Source: Calliopum simillimum (Eukaryota; Arthropoda; Insecta; Diptera; Lauxaniidae). From it: 64,000 nucleotides of DNA. The number at the start of each line of letters is the position of its first letter. The stretch's first letter is position 1. This document shows positions 38,101-48,072 of this stretch, piece by piece. The stretch lies in assembly GCA_951812925.1 (NCBI GenBank), contig OX638371.1, positions 114,103,124 through 114,167,123 on the forward strand, written 5' to 3'. Both the position numbers and the translations under genes were made by a program. The notes under the pieces are model-generated. The model saw nothing but the letters and a program-made list of their open reading frames with translations. It had not been told where the DNA came from and searched no databases.

Positions 38101-41100
38101 AAAACGTCGAATTGATGGGTCATCCGCCGTACAGCCCTGACTTGGCACCCAATGACTTCTTTTTATTCCCATACATTAAGAAAAAAATGCGTGGTCAACG
38201 ATTTTCTTCGCCAGAAGAGGTTTGGAGGTGTCTCAATCGGAGTGGAAAAAGTGCTTCGACAATTGGTTTGAGCGCATGCAGAAGTGTATAAATCATGCTG
38301 GAGAATACTTTGAAAAACAATAAAACCATTTTTGATGATAAATATTCGCATTTTCATTATTAGGCCAGAAATATATATAGCAGCCCACGTAGACAAATTT
38401 GCTACTGAATTAAAAAAATAAAAAATTAACGGGGATTCCAAAAAAAAACTTATAAAAGGGTATGTTAATAGGACATTTTTCATACTAAAGTGACCGCCAA
38501 GGTCAAAAAATAGGAAAAAAATCCAGAACTTTGCCAAACTTTTTTAAACCGTATAAACCAAATACACTACAAAATCCATACAATTAGGTAAAAAATTCCT
38601 ATAAACAACATTTCGCTCGAACGTGATACAAGAAATATTTTTTTTGTAAAACAAGTTAGAAAATCAGTTTTTTCACTATATTATTCATTATTTTCTCATT
38701 CGTTTGCTCAGTGTTTTTATAAGCTTAGAATGCAATAATCTTAACATATTGTTTTCGCAAATACCATTCTCATCTAATTTATCTTTTTGCATTTTTGCAG
38801 GCACATTCCAAAGGCCAAAGCTACAGCCATCGCAGATACGCCCGAATTGAAAAGAATTGCGGAGAATACAAAAATTCAATCGAATGTGAAATATCATGCA
38901 GAATTTGAGAAGGCCAAAGGCAAATTTACACAGGTCAGTTAGAAACGTCAGTTTAATCTATAAGTGAGTGAGTCTATAAAGTAGGGGTGTTGACGTGCAC
39001 AAATATTTGCTAAAGGCAAAATTTTATGCAACTTAAAAAGCAACCAACCAACAAAGTTTTCGTTGTGGTATATCCATAGGACAGCCTACTACATTAAAAA
39101 TGTTTACATATCTTTGATATTACATTTTTTTTTCTCATGTTACTATTTGGATTTTTTATAAATTTTTTTTTTATATTTATAAACAATTGCGTCATCCAAC
39201 AACTCTACCAACGAATGAACAGGTTGCTGATGATCCCGAAACATTGCGTATTAAACAAAATACAAATAATATCTCGAATGTTGCTTATCATGGTGATTTG
39301 GAGAAAAAAGCTGTCATGGAAAGGCAACGAGAGGCAGCAGAGGTCGCCGATAGTCGTGGAGGTAAGATGAAGAAAATTATTTAGATATATAAAGTGTATA
39401 CTCTGTTGTATTAAGTAATTTTAGCCTAATTAAATTGCTTTTAATTTATTAAGCAAATCATAAGTGTTTCAATCAAACTTCATTTATAAAATTGGTGTGA
39501 GTGATGGTAGATTAGATCTTATTTGTTCTAATGTCTATTTTACATTCGCTTCTTGATTTGCACTTTAATTCGGTTATTTAAAAATATTTTTTTATTCTTT
39601 TTTACAAGAAATGTATCGGTATAATAACGTTCTCACCGAGAGGCCTTGGTTTTCCTTCTCTGTTAGAATGCGATTGCAATGATTTACAAAAAATCAAATG
39701 TATTAATTTCTGATTCCAACTTATTGTTATTTTTATAGTAATTTTTAATCACTGAGTCCAAGAGTAACCGAGAACTTACTCTTAGATGCAGAGAGTAAAC
39801 GTTAAGATTACGAAGCTTCTGGGAGGTGATAGAAGAGACCTAGACTAACAAAAAAATTGCACCTGGGGGGGGGCTCTAAAATTGAACCCTTAGGAGTTAT
39901 AGTGAAAAAACTGATTTTCTAACTTGTTTTACAAAAAAAAATATTTCTTGTATCACGTTCGAGCGAAATGTTGTTTATAGGAATTTTTTACCTAATTGTA
40001 TGGATTTTGTAGTATATTTGGTTTATAGGGTTTAAAAGGGTTTGGCAAAGTTCTGGATTTTTTTCCTATTTTTTGACCTTGGCGGTCACTTTAGTATGAA
40101 AAATGTCCTATTAACATACCCTTTTATAAGTTTTTTTTTGGAATCCCCGTTAAATTTTTTTTTTTTTAATTCAGTAGCAAATTTGTCAAAGCAATTTTTT
40201 GATTTGAGGTAAAATAAAAAGGACAATCAGTTTGGCTTCAGTAGATAAAAGGAGCGTGCGCATCATACGCAACGGCCTTTGAGTGATCTCAAGAGATGGG
40301 AACACTCAATCATATCATAAGAGAATGATGCGTGAAAAATAAAAGAAATGTAAAATAATCAACACGTTATATTTTTATTAAGTTTTTTAAAATTTTAGAA
40401 GTTATGAATCAGTTTTCACTTTTTGGTCACAGGTCTCACCGATTGGAAGGTCCACAGAGAAAGAGGCCGAGCTTACTTGGATCGTTATGCCAGTAATTTA
40501 GGTTTTTTAATAAATGTTAACAGTTTTTAGGAGCTACGAACTTAAACTACTAAGCCAACTTAAAAATGTGAATTTCAATGGTTATTCACAATGGTTTGTT
40601 AATCTGGATAATGTGCAGGATATAAATAAAAATTATAAATATAGTAAGTTCGGGTAATGTAATATAGGCATTTTTGTTTTCTAAATTATAAATTACACGT
40701 AGTTTTCAAAGCATAGCTGCTACCACTTTATGTATTATGTTTTATTGATGTATTGTGCTGTATATTATGATTTTGGAGTTCTTTAGCGTGGGCCAATTTT
40801 AAGCTATTTCAATAAAATTGAAAAAAGGCAAAAAAAGTTAAGAAAAAAAAATTGGCGGGTAATGTGATATACTATATCGCATGGACCAACAATTTGCATT
40901 TTTGGCAAAAAGATCATCGTGTTATGAAGATACTTTTGTTGTGGAACTTTTACTTCAGGTAAGGAGTGATAAACATTACTAAAATCGCTTTTACAAAGCT
41001 TTAGCTCATTTTTCTTAAAAACTGTGACCTTTATATAAAAATGTTGGACCAACAAATTGTTAATAAGGAAAAACGTTTTAGATTTGGGCCAAAAGACCAT

Positions 41101-44100
41101 CGTGCCAAACATTTTGCATTGCAAGTGGAACATCAATTATTTTCGGTGCCAGAAATGCACTATATCACATTATCCGAATTTCAGTTTTAAAACAATCAGG
41201 TTATTTTTGAAAAACACACTCCAGCAAATAAAAAATTCAATTGATTTATGGTTAGGTATATTCACCCACTAGCAGAATTTAATATTTCGGCTTTAATATC
41301 AATTTTAGTTTTAGCGAAATCCTAACACGCAAATTAAGTTTTTATTTACTGCTAAATCGATTTTACAACACTGAAGGCAGAATAAATAAAGGTGGGCGCT
41401 CAAAAACTTGCAGCACGTTTCTTTTTCAGTTACTGTGGTGTTGACGAAAAAATCATTATCGAGAGTTGTTTATTTAAGAAGATATGCTGGTATATCACAT
41501 TACCCGCCTATATCACATTACCCGAAGTTACTCTACACAATAATAATTCTTCAATTTTTAAAAAAACACAACATCGTTTTTTAATTTTGACCTTAAACTT
41601 TCTTCATATTTTAAGAGGACCTTTTTCATACTTAAATGGCCGCTATTGCACAATCTTTTTAAACTACATACACTCTTAGAAAGTTCACACAATTAGCTAA
41701 GTTTCCCACAAAAAATGTTCCTTAAAAACGTTAGGGTAACCCAAGAAACATTTTTTTTTGTGAATCATGGTATAAAATCACTTTTTTCCTTATAACTCCT
41801 CAGGTGTACAAGACATTTTAGTTTAGGCCCCCTATATCACCAACCAGAAGATTAATAACCTTAATGCTTACACCCTGCATACATAGTACAAATTTAACAT
41901 TTTTATACGGAATATTTTTTGTAAAAACCGATTATTTTGGTGTCTACTTAATTAGATAATGATCACCATCTTTCGAAACCAATAGTTGTTTCATGAAAAT
42001 AAATGTCATATTCTAATGTATCGTGCCAAAACATCCTGCCACAGATCCTTAAAACACTTTTTTTGTGAATTAAGCTCGTTGAGTTGGAAGGACCCGAAAA
42101 ATCTTATAGTATTTTAAGATATTATGTAACAAAAATTTAAAAAAGGTTTTTAATTTCCTTTTGTACAATTCTATCAATTACATTTAACACATTGTTTTGT
42201 TTGCTTTAAAAATTTGCTTCATTTTTTTTATGATCATCCTGTTTGCTCGTCCTCGTATCTACACCACTGCCATATGTGCAACAACACTTCACTTATTCAC
42301 CACTCTCACATACATATGTATCCATTCTATGCTACATTACCACCACCACCAACACCAACAACCACCTCTCCAAAACTTGCAATCAGAAGAATCTGAGTAT
42401 TTCTCTGAAACACTGGCTGCGGAACAATTTTCACAATATGCGCCAATCACAACGATAACAACAGCAATTGCACACTCACCGCCGCAACAGTTGTCGCCAC
42501 CGCTACCGTCACCACAGCAACAACAACAACAACACCAACATCTACAACAATATCAACAGCAGCAACAGACAATGCCACCACCACCAATACAACATCAACA
42601 ACATAACACGGCAGCAATAATTGCAAGTAGTCAAGCGCCAACAACACAAATATACAATCAACAAAATAGACAGCAGCAACAACAACAACAGTACATGCAA
42701 CAACAGCACTATCAGCAACCACAAGCACTCAAACAGCAGTACCAGCAACAACAGCAGCAACAACAATTATTATTGCAATCACCAACAAAAAATTTAATAA
42801 AACAAACATCACATTTATATTCTTCAGTAGCAACATCATCACCATCAACATCGTCACAACAGCAGCAACAGCATCATCATCACAATAATCAGCAACAGCA
42901 GCAGCCACAATTGGCAACCTATCAAGGAAATGTGCCAACAACGTTATCAACATCATCATCATCGCAAGTGCAGCCACCAGTAAGTAACAACTACAATCAG
43001 TTACGTTCGAGCATACTGCAGAATTCTCATCATCCTACTGGTGCCGCTGAGAATTCTGTTGGTCCAACATCACCTTCCTCAGTTATATCACCCTATGCTG
43101 CCTATGATCAATATGACAATTATGCGCGTCCAGCAGCAACGTATAACAACAATAATAGCAATAGCAGCATCATTAATAATAATCATGCTGTCTATCAGCA
43201 ACAGCAATTGCAACAAAAGCCATATCAGCAGCAGCAACAACAACAATCGCAACAGCCAACTGCAGCCCAACAACTTTTTGCCAGCAATACATTTAACAAT
43301 CAGCAGCATCAGTCGGGAACATCACTAACTGCTGGTTCAATAGCATCGTCAACATCGAATACGGCGGCATCGGCGGCATCACATCATAGCAATGGCAGCG
43401 GTAGCGGTGTTATACACAATGGCAGCGGCGGCGGCGCCGGCAATAGTGCCGCTGCTATTGCTGCTAGCAACATTGGCAAAATTGCAGATTATGATCCACT
43501 TACTGATGGTCCACGTCAAATGCCCAACACCTCAAGACCCACAACAACCCTAATATATAGTTCCGAAAGCCGTGGTTCTGGTAAGTAGCTTACGCTCGCT
43601 CATGCTACATGTATTTTGTGTTTTATTAGGCAGTTTTGTAAGCTAGTTTTGTGCTGCTAATGCAGCTATATTTATGTATGTTCTTATTTATTTTATGTCA
43701 ATTATATTGTCACATACAGTTAAACTTCGATAACTTGAATTACTTTATCCATATTAAAAAGTCAAATTTAAATCGAATTATCGGAGTTTGACTGTATATT
43801 CAAATTTGCAACTTTAATTCAGATAGTAAAGAGTAAATAAACGAAATTCGAGGTAGTTTCTCTGATATCGAACTTAGATTTTGAAGGAACTCTGAATTGG
43901 CATTCTAGTAAAGCTTATAGATAACTCTGAAAAATGATTAGGCAAAAATTTCAGCTTATTTAAAACTCTATTTCAAGACAGCATCAATAGTTTATTCAAA
44001 CATTGCAATGAAAGTTTTCTTTTTGTTTTTCTTACAAAAAAAAAACTATTCCTAGGAGTTCAGTTAAATATATCCCCTTCGTTGCATGCCTTTTTTTTAA

Positions 44101-44333
44101 ACTACTCAGTTTAAACATTTTATTTATACATATGTATTATAATAATCATAAAAAACTATTTATCTTTAGTTAACAATGCATATCCAAAACGTGTGGGGTC
44201 TATTGCTGACATCGATCCAGCCAACGGAATTTATGGCTCTATAGCGGGTGATAATTTATCAGCCCATAGTATTCATCATCAACAGTCACAACAACAGCAG
44301 CAGCAGCAATATTATCAACAAATGCAACTTTTG

Positions 44334-44368
<35 letters not shown>

Positions 44369-47300
44369 AGCACTGCAAATGCAACAACATGATCAACAAT
44401 TGAGACAACAGCAATCACAACAACAATTGCATCAAACACAAAGCAAGCCCAGTTTGGTAAGTAAAAACAAAGCAAATAATTAGCAATTGAATTTGATAGT
44501 TGCTAGATTTACAAACATTACAGCCATGTGAAAATCGCTTCTCAACTAATGGACAACATTATACAGTTAACTGGCTGTCCCGTCAAATGTTGTTCTGCCA
44601 TTTACTGTATGTTTTCTTTCTAGGAAAGATTTGCGCAAAATCATATACCAAATTTTATTATGATAAGGTGTTCAATAGACACTATTTACATCATTGTACC
44701 AATTTTTATAGGAATAGTGGCGATGGGTGCGGAGATGCAGTATTTTGTATTTGGGTGCAACGCCCTCTGGTCCAATCCGTCCAATTTCGTATGGTCTTTG
44801 TACATTTATTCTTCAAGTTACATAACTGCTATAGGTGCAAGGTTATTGAATGTTCCGAATTTTTTTGTATGGGGAACAACGACTCCTGATTTAATCCCCT
44901 CTATTTACTGTATGGTTCTTGATAGATATTGTTGAAGCCAAACGCAATTTTTCTTTCAATGTAAATTAAAATACTTGGGAATAATGAATTATAGGTGGCA
45001 CTGATGTTGTACTAAATTTTCGGAGAATTAACAATATTGTTCTTGTATAATGACTTTCATATATATAAAAAGACACAACCATTTTGCAACTCGAAATCTC
45101 AACATCAGCGCCGATAAGGTAAATTTGAAAAGAATAAAACCCGCATTTGAAAACTCACCCAAATTCTATTTTTTATTTCTATAATTTCTTCAACTTTCCC
45201 AACAACTGCCAAGTTGTTGAGAAACTATCCAACCAAAGGTGTCATTTGCAGCCCGGGGTTCATAAAAACCACCCTCAGTGAAATCCACCCAAAGAACTAA
45301 ACCCACGAAATAAAAAAATATCATATACATAAATGTATCAAGTTTCGAATTGATATCAGTCCAAAGTGCGGAGATATAGCAATTTAAGTCATTCAATCCC
45401 CCATTTTTACGTTATTAACACGTTGAGTGCCATGTGTACCGCCGTACACACTTTACTTGTAGCGCTGTGCCACCATACAAAAAAATTGTCTATCACCAGG
45501 GGCCACCATACAAATTTAATATGTATGAAAAAATGTCGACTTGTAATAACTGTTGAATATTGATCTATAGGGGTATATAATAAGTTTGTGAAAAGAGATT
45601 TGTGCTTATAAGTGTTATTTGTCCTATAAAATGTCGTGACAGCCGGCGGTACACGTGGCACATGAGTGAAACCAAATTATCTAAGTACCTTGTTCACCGC
45701 AGATTTGTTGAAAATATTTGACCACAGTGCCATCATTCAAATAAAATATACATCTTGAGGTGAAGAAGCAATAAAAACAACCAAAAAGTTTGCAACATTT
45801 TGAAATAAATGTATAAATAGTTATTATAATTATTAGGCGTTAGGAAATAACGCCCAAGGAAATAACGCCCAAAAAAAAAAAAAAACGAAATAACGCCCAA
45901 AAATAAAATGACGTAATAACGCCCAAAATAAAAAACGAAATAACGCCCAAAAAATATGAAATAATTTGGACGTTATTTCGTTTTTTTTTTTTTGGGCTTT
46001 ATTTCCTTGAGCGTTATTTCCTAACGCCTAATTATTATGGATTATAATCCACCTTTTGCCTGGAATGTTTCAACGTAAAGCATTAGTTATTAGTTTTTAT
46101 TATTAATAACCCTTAATTGAATGTAATTTTTATTTTTGTTAGTTTTTGTTCCAATAAATTTATTTTTTTTGGTCCTCTTTTATGTAACTTTTGTAATTCT
46201 TTCAAAATAAAAGATATCGTAAAAATTTCAAAACTCTAACCAAAAATACATTTTCCTCTGTGATAAAATACAAAAATTTTTTGATTTACTGCAGTGCTTT
46301 AGAATATATATTGCATTGAGTACACATATGACTGTGCACCGCCGGCGGTACACACGGCACACTGGGGAAGTTTTAGTGTGTACCGCCGGCGGTGCACGTG
46401 GCACACAGGTGAAAGTTGACACGTGGCCCCTGACGACGGACATTTTGCTTGTATGGTGGCACTCAACGTGTTAATCTGGCGAAATATAAGGTGCACCGTT
46501 GAACAGTGTAATTGTTCCATAATTTTAGTAATCAATATAAAAAAAGTTAATTCTACTTTTTGTACCAGTTTTAATATCGTACGCTCTTTTTCCGCCCTGT
46601 TCCCAATTCCACTTTCACGTGAAAGTGGGTATAAAGTGGAATGCAAAACTTTTTGAAAAGTCGGCATTATGCTACGACTTTTCAATTAATTTTGCTTTTT
46701 TAAAGCTGTTTTTTCGATCAAATTGAGAAAAAAATACACACGTATAAGCTCCAGAGTTTTTCCCTTTTTTAGCGAGTAATTCTAATTTTTATTGCAAATG
46801 TAATATTATTAATATTGCTGAAATAAAAAACTAACTAAAAAAATATTTTTTCCGATGACAAGTTAAAAGTCGGCAAATTGGCATTTTCGAAGTCAGTGTT
46901 TGTGTGAATTATTTGACATTTCATTATATCATGGTGTTAGTAAGAATAGTTCGAAAATAGGATGCCACCTGATTTTATTTCTTAAATTGCAATAGAACAA
47001 CTAATTAACCCAATAAAATGCACTGAGCATGAAAAATTACTTTCTGAAATTCCCTCAAATCAGAGGAAACCCCATAATTGGGCATCTCGCCTAATACATT
47101 ATTTTGACCGGCAAAATTGCGAGCAGTTATAATTTCAAGTGCATTGCAGCAACCGTTGTTAACGTGAAACTCAACTAAAGTTTATAAATTTAATAAAAAG
47201 CATTTTGATTCATAAATCTTGTTTACTTGTGTGTATTTTTTAACTGACAGCTAAAAAGTTTGCGTTTCTACTGTGAAAAGTTAAACGTCTTGAACAGTCG

Positions 47301-47670
47301 TTGAATAGGCTTCACATCCACATCGAAAATAAAAAGTAATCAACAAGTCTTCGAAATTAAAAGTAATTGAAATTACACGGATTACGGAACAGGCCGGTTT
47401 GACAACTTTTGAAGACCAACTTTTACTAGTACATCTTGATACAATATTTAATTTTTGATCTTTTTTTGCGTTTCTTTATTTATTTCACAGCGTATCTATC
47501 GTGCTCTCTACGATTATGTTGCACAAGATGTTGATGAAGTGAGTTTCCGTGAAGGCGATGTCATTTTTGAAGTTGACTCCATTGATTCCGGCTGGATGAC
47601 CGGCAGAGTAGAGCGCACTGGAAAAACTGGCATGTTGCCTGCCAATTATGTGGAACAAGCGGTTATTTAA
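26017..47670 (+). CDS. Lasp: Lasp: LIM and SH3 domain protein (gene span, N-terminal exon missing)
   Basis: Lasp is an actin-binding scaffold: its LIM domain and nebulin repeats bind the cytoskeleton and its SH3 domain recruits partners. Six coding exons join in frame: 26017-26111, 38801-38933, 39223-39361, 42387-43580, 44170-44456 and 47491-47670. All have GT donors and AG acceptors, and phases match at every junction (2, 0, 1, 1, 0). The joined product is about 675 residues: half a LIM domain, two nebulin repeats, a long glutamine-rich linker and an SH3 domain ending in EQAVI. Order and motifs match Drosophila Lasp as I remember it. The exon with the start codon and the first LIM zinc ligands (about 23 residues in Drosophila) was not found. 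Introns are enlarged by transposons; the first visible one is 12.7 kb. Orthology is very likely; exact splice sites are inferred from the sequence alone. Confidence 0.92.
26576..27501. mobile_element. Helentron/INE-1-like non-autonomous element (HINE), copy 1
   Basis: It starts TATACCCTACACCCAGGGTA and contains the block TATATATTCTTGATCAGCG...GAGTCGATATAGCCATGTCC found in Drosophila INE-1 (DINE-1). A GTCY/GGCT microsatellite follows near 26700, then repeated about 120-bp blocks (AGGGCGTGGCACCTCCCATA). The 3' end has the Helitron signature: a hairpin TTTGGCCAGGCCAAA at 27469-27483, then 13 bases, then CTAGT ending at 27501. No coding capacity. It lies in a Lasp intron. Confidence 0.85.
27580..28115. 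repeat. Degenerate foldback repeat
   Basis: GGATATCACCCGCGCGTTTT on the left pairs with AAAACGCGCGGGATATC on the right, and the similarity continues inward (GTACGTGTGGCC with GGCCACACGTAC, and CAGAATTGC with GCAATTCTG). Arms extend for over 150 bp with mismatches. Unclassified. Confidence 0.55.
28349..30041. repeat. Element with perfect 26-bp inverted ends enclosing a Helentron copy
   Basis: GTAGGGTAAGGGAGGGAAAT begins the left end (28349-28374); its exact complement ends at 30041 (30016-30041). Internal partial copies of GGTCCATATTACCCA occur near 29655 and 29998. About 210 bp left of the element (28140-28348) recur as a direct repeat to its right (30118-30330), so the neighbourhood is composite. 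Confidence 0.5.
28733..29535. mobile_element. Helentron/INE-1-like element, copy 2
   Basis: It has the same start, microsatellite and internal blocks as the copy at 26576, with the hairpin at 29503-29517 and terminal CTAGT at 29531-29535. It lies inside a larger inverted-repeat element (28349-30041). Confidence 0.85.
30331..32346. other. Lasp intron, no gene recognised
   Basis: Mixed-composition intron with a GATGATGATGATGAT tract near 31350. Short frames (for example 30527-30784) lack coding features. Confidence 0.55.
32355..32700. mobile_element. hAT-like MITE
   Basis: The 346-bp element has inverted arms of roughly 100 bp or more (CAAAGCCTATGC near 32368 and its complement near 32685), ends resembling CAGTGA...TCACTG, and an 8-bp flanking duplication GTATAGAC/GTATAAAC (32347-32354 and 32701-32708) with one mismatch. 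Eight-base duplications and CAGTG termini are typical of the hAT superfamily. Confidence 0.65.
32872..33113. repeat. Tandem duplication, 121-bp unit, two copies
   Basis: The unit from TTTCCACCT through AACAACAATT occurs twice with only a few differences over 121 bp, indicating a recent tandem duplication in a Lasp intron. Function unknown. Confidence 0.8.
33114..35988. other. Lasp intron, no gene recognised
   Basis: Contains degenerate direct repeats (ATGATTCATCGATGA at 34704 and 34754) and T-rich inverted pieces around 35330-35700, but no classifiable element. Confidence 0.5.
36744..37913. mobile_element. Palindromic foldback element nested in mariner, ACTG target duplication
   Basis: The mariner frame breaks exactly at ACTG (36740-36743) and resumes at a second ACTG (37914-37917). 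Between them lies a 1170-bp element with perfect ends CACGGCGTGCC...GGCACGCCGTG and arms of about 360 bp (36744-37101 and 37555-37913) that are inverted copies of each other. No coding sequence is visible. A 4-bp duplication with CAC termini is what I would expect of a Chapaev/CACTA-group non-autonomous element, but that assignment is tentative. A second, TA-flanked MITE (37102-37361) has inserted next to the inner end of the left arm. Confidence 0.75.
37102..37361. mobile_element. Tc1/mariner-type MITE nested inside the foldback element
   Basis: This 260-bp element starts TGAGGAGTGTTTTTTCAAAA and ends with the complement, with inverted repeats of about 58 bp and TA at both flanks (37100-37101 and 37362-37363). 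Removing it restores the left-arm sequence ACATATCATTTATTCG, which is found uninterrupted in the right arm. No open frame. Confidence 0.72.
38392..38680. repeat. Lasp: Left arm of a 289-bp inverted repeat flanking two Lasp exons
   Basis: The sequence from GACAAATTTGCTACTGAATT to TTTTTTCACTATA recurs in reverse complement at 39898-40187 with only a few differences. It starts two bases after the mariner target site. No coding sequence; unclassified repeat. A diverged relative is visible near 41570-41830. Confidence 0.8.
38801..38933 (+). CDS. Lasp: Lasp exon: linker and first nebulin repeat
   Basis: The acceptor TTTTTGCAG precedes the exon and GTCAGT follows it. It encodes [18 protein letters not shown], then [15 protein letters not shown], the signature of the first nebulin-like actin-binding repeat. 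It ends on a complete CAG codon. It lies 120 bp downstream of the left arm of a 289-bp inverted repeat pair (38392-38680 and 39898-40187). Confidence 0.92.
39223..39361 (+). CDS. Lasp: Lasp exon: second nebulin repeat
   Basis: The exon follows AACAG and reads [14 protein letters not shown], then [14 protein letters not shown], the second nebulin repeat. It ends with one base (G) before GTAAGA, so the next exon enters with two bases. With the exon at 38801 it is bracketed by near-identical inverted repeats. Confidence 0.92.
39898..40187. repeat. Lasp: Right arm of the inverted repeat flanking two Lasp exons
   Basis: Near-identical reverse complement of 38392-38680. It lies 537 bp downstream of the second nebulin exon. 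Confidence 0.8.
40649..41526. repeat. Inverted-repeat element with TTCGGGTAATG ends
   Basis: The left end TTCGGGTAATGTAATATAGG is complementary to the right end (CCTATATCACATTACCCGAA). Further copies of the motif occur at 40857, 41162 and 41493, and an internal block (GGACCAACAA... to ...GTGGAAC) is repeated near 40880 and 41047. No clear target duplication or coding sequence. Confidence 0.5.
42387..43580 (+). CDS. Lasp: Lasp exon: glutamine-rich linker
   Basis: This exon of about 1.2 kb encodes [19 protein letters not shown], then a low-complexity stretch rich in Gln, His, Asn and Ser from CAG/CAA repeats, and ends with [19 protein letters not shown] and a SSESRGSG motif conserved in Drosophila Lasp. 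The donor GTAAGT follows 43580 in phase 1. The acceptor is ambiguous: CAGAAG offers AG at 42385-42386 or 42388-42389, both in frame. The reading frame is also open upstream to 42197, but that part is unlike Lasp and is probably intron. Long reverse-strand frames rich in Leu and Val here are shadows of the CAG/CAA repeats. Confidence 0.9.
44170..44456 (+). CDS. Lasp: Lasp exon: second glutamine-rich segment
   Basis: The acceptor CTTTAG at 44164-44169 precedes an exon starting [20 protein letters not shown], close to the Drosophila [21 protein letters not shown] stretch, followed by a polyglutamine tract. The donor GTAAGT at 44457 gives a phase 0 junction to the SH3 exon. Translation past the donor soon ends (SKNKANN then stop), so reading through the intron would give a short isoform without SH3. 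Confidence 0.88.
45419..46470. mobile_element. piggyBac-like non-autonomous element (TTAA-flanked)
   Basis: TTAA at 45415-45418 and 46471-46474 flanks inverted ends CACGTTGAGTGCCA...TGGCACTCAACGTG. Sub-terminal GC-rich repeats containing the palindrome CCGCCGGCGG occur near both ends (around 45643 and 46340-46400), unusual in this AT-rich DNA. No transposase is visible. It lies in the last Lasp intron and contains another MITE at 45833-46031. Confidence 0.7.
45833..46031. mobile_element. Foldback MITE with TTA target duplication
   Basis: The 199-bp element starts TTAGGCGTTAGGAAATAACG and ends with its complement; TTA precedes (45830-45832) and follows (46032-46034). The interior repeats AAATAACGCCCAAAA, linking it to the GGAAATAACGCC foldback family. 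The 3-bp TTA duplication suggests Harbinger-type mobilisation. Confidence 0.65.
47491..47670 (+). CDS. Lasp: Lasp terminal exon: SH3 domain
   Basis: The acceptor TATTTCACAG ends at 47490. The exon encodes a complete SH3 domain. ALYDY appears as [15 protein letters not shown], followed by the acidic RT loop, SGWMTGRV with the conserved Trp, and the [11 protein letters not shown] end, then TAA at 47668-47670. SH3 domains bind proline-rich partners. This is the most strongly conserved part of the gene in the window. Confidence 0.95.
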   Translation, partial: RIYRALYDYVAQDVDEVSFREGDVIFEVDSIDSGWMTGRVERTGKTGMLPANYVEQAVI

Positions 47671-47773
47671 TAAGAATTGTTGTTTTATTGTTGTTGTCAT
47701 CACGTTGTTGTAAAACTTATTTGTTTTTTGTATTTAATTTTTTTAATAATTTTAATTATTAATATTATTTTAG

Positions 47774-48072
47774 CTGATAATACCAGCAACAACAACAACA
47801 ACATCAATGAAACAGTAAATTTTAACTCGAAAGAATATAGTAGCAATCAACGACAGCAATATAAGCAGCAGCAACAACAATATCAACAACAACAACAGCA
47901 GCAGCAACAACAAAAGTATCCCTATCAACAACAATATTTTCAATACAATAATCAGCAGCAGCAACAGTTACAACATCATCAACAACAACAAGTACATTAT
48001 CAGTATCAACCACAAAAGCCACAAATTCAAACACAAGATTTCAATTATAAAATTGAGCATGTTTTTAAGTGA
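47774..48072 (+). CDS. Possible alternative Lasp 3' exon (glutamine-rich) or Lasp 3' UTR
   Basis: Just after the SH3 exon, TTATTTTAG ending at 47773 is a good acceptor. A donor leaving one G (as at 39361 or 43580) would make this read ADNTSNNNNNINETVNF, then polyglutamine, then QTQDFNYKIEHVFK and TGA, about 99 codons. The open frame and the compositional likeness to the other glutamine-rich exons suggest coding, but I recall no matching Lasp isoform. It could equally be 3' UTR with CAA/CAG repeats. Confidence 0.35.

Larger units (their letters stand above)
35989..38389 (+). mobile_element. Mariner (SETMAR-related type) split by a nested insertion
   Basis: TA dinucleotides (35987-35988 and 38390-38391) flank inverted repeats reading CGTAGGCTACTATATATG on the left and complementary to CGTGGGCTGCTATATATA on the right. 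The transposase begins [19 protein letters not shown] at 36123, has [13 protein letters not shown] near 36597, and resumes after the insertion with [22 protein letters not shown] (near 38041) and [17 protein letters not shown] frameshift near 36325, a TAG stop near 36397 and the 1170-bp insertion at 36744-37913 make it non-functional. It lies in a Lasp intron, about 400 bp upstream of the first nebulin exon. Confidence 0.88.

Noticed and set aside
39228..39249. CTGATGATCCCGAAAC, resembling a hammerhead core
   Set aside because: It is inside the Lasp nebulin exon, has no stem II, and no paired flanks.
42197..42386. Upstream open extension of the Lasp glutamine exon beginning [11 protein letters not shown], which looks like a signal peptide
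   Set aside because: It lies before a good acceptor, is unlike Lasp, and the preceding nebulin exon joins in phase at 42387.
42447..42977. Reverse-strand frames rich in Leu and Val opposite the Lasp glutamine exon
   Set aside because: They are the antisense reading of CAG/CAA repeats and have no splice or conservation support.
44500..44935. Two overlapping open frames of 129 and 91 codons in a Lasp intron
   Set aside because: Composition is intron-like, no recognisable motif, and frames overlap in different phases.
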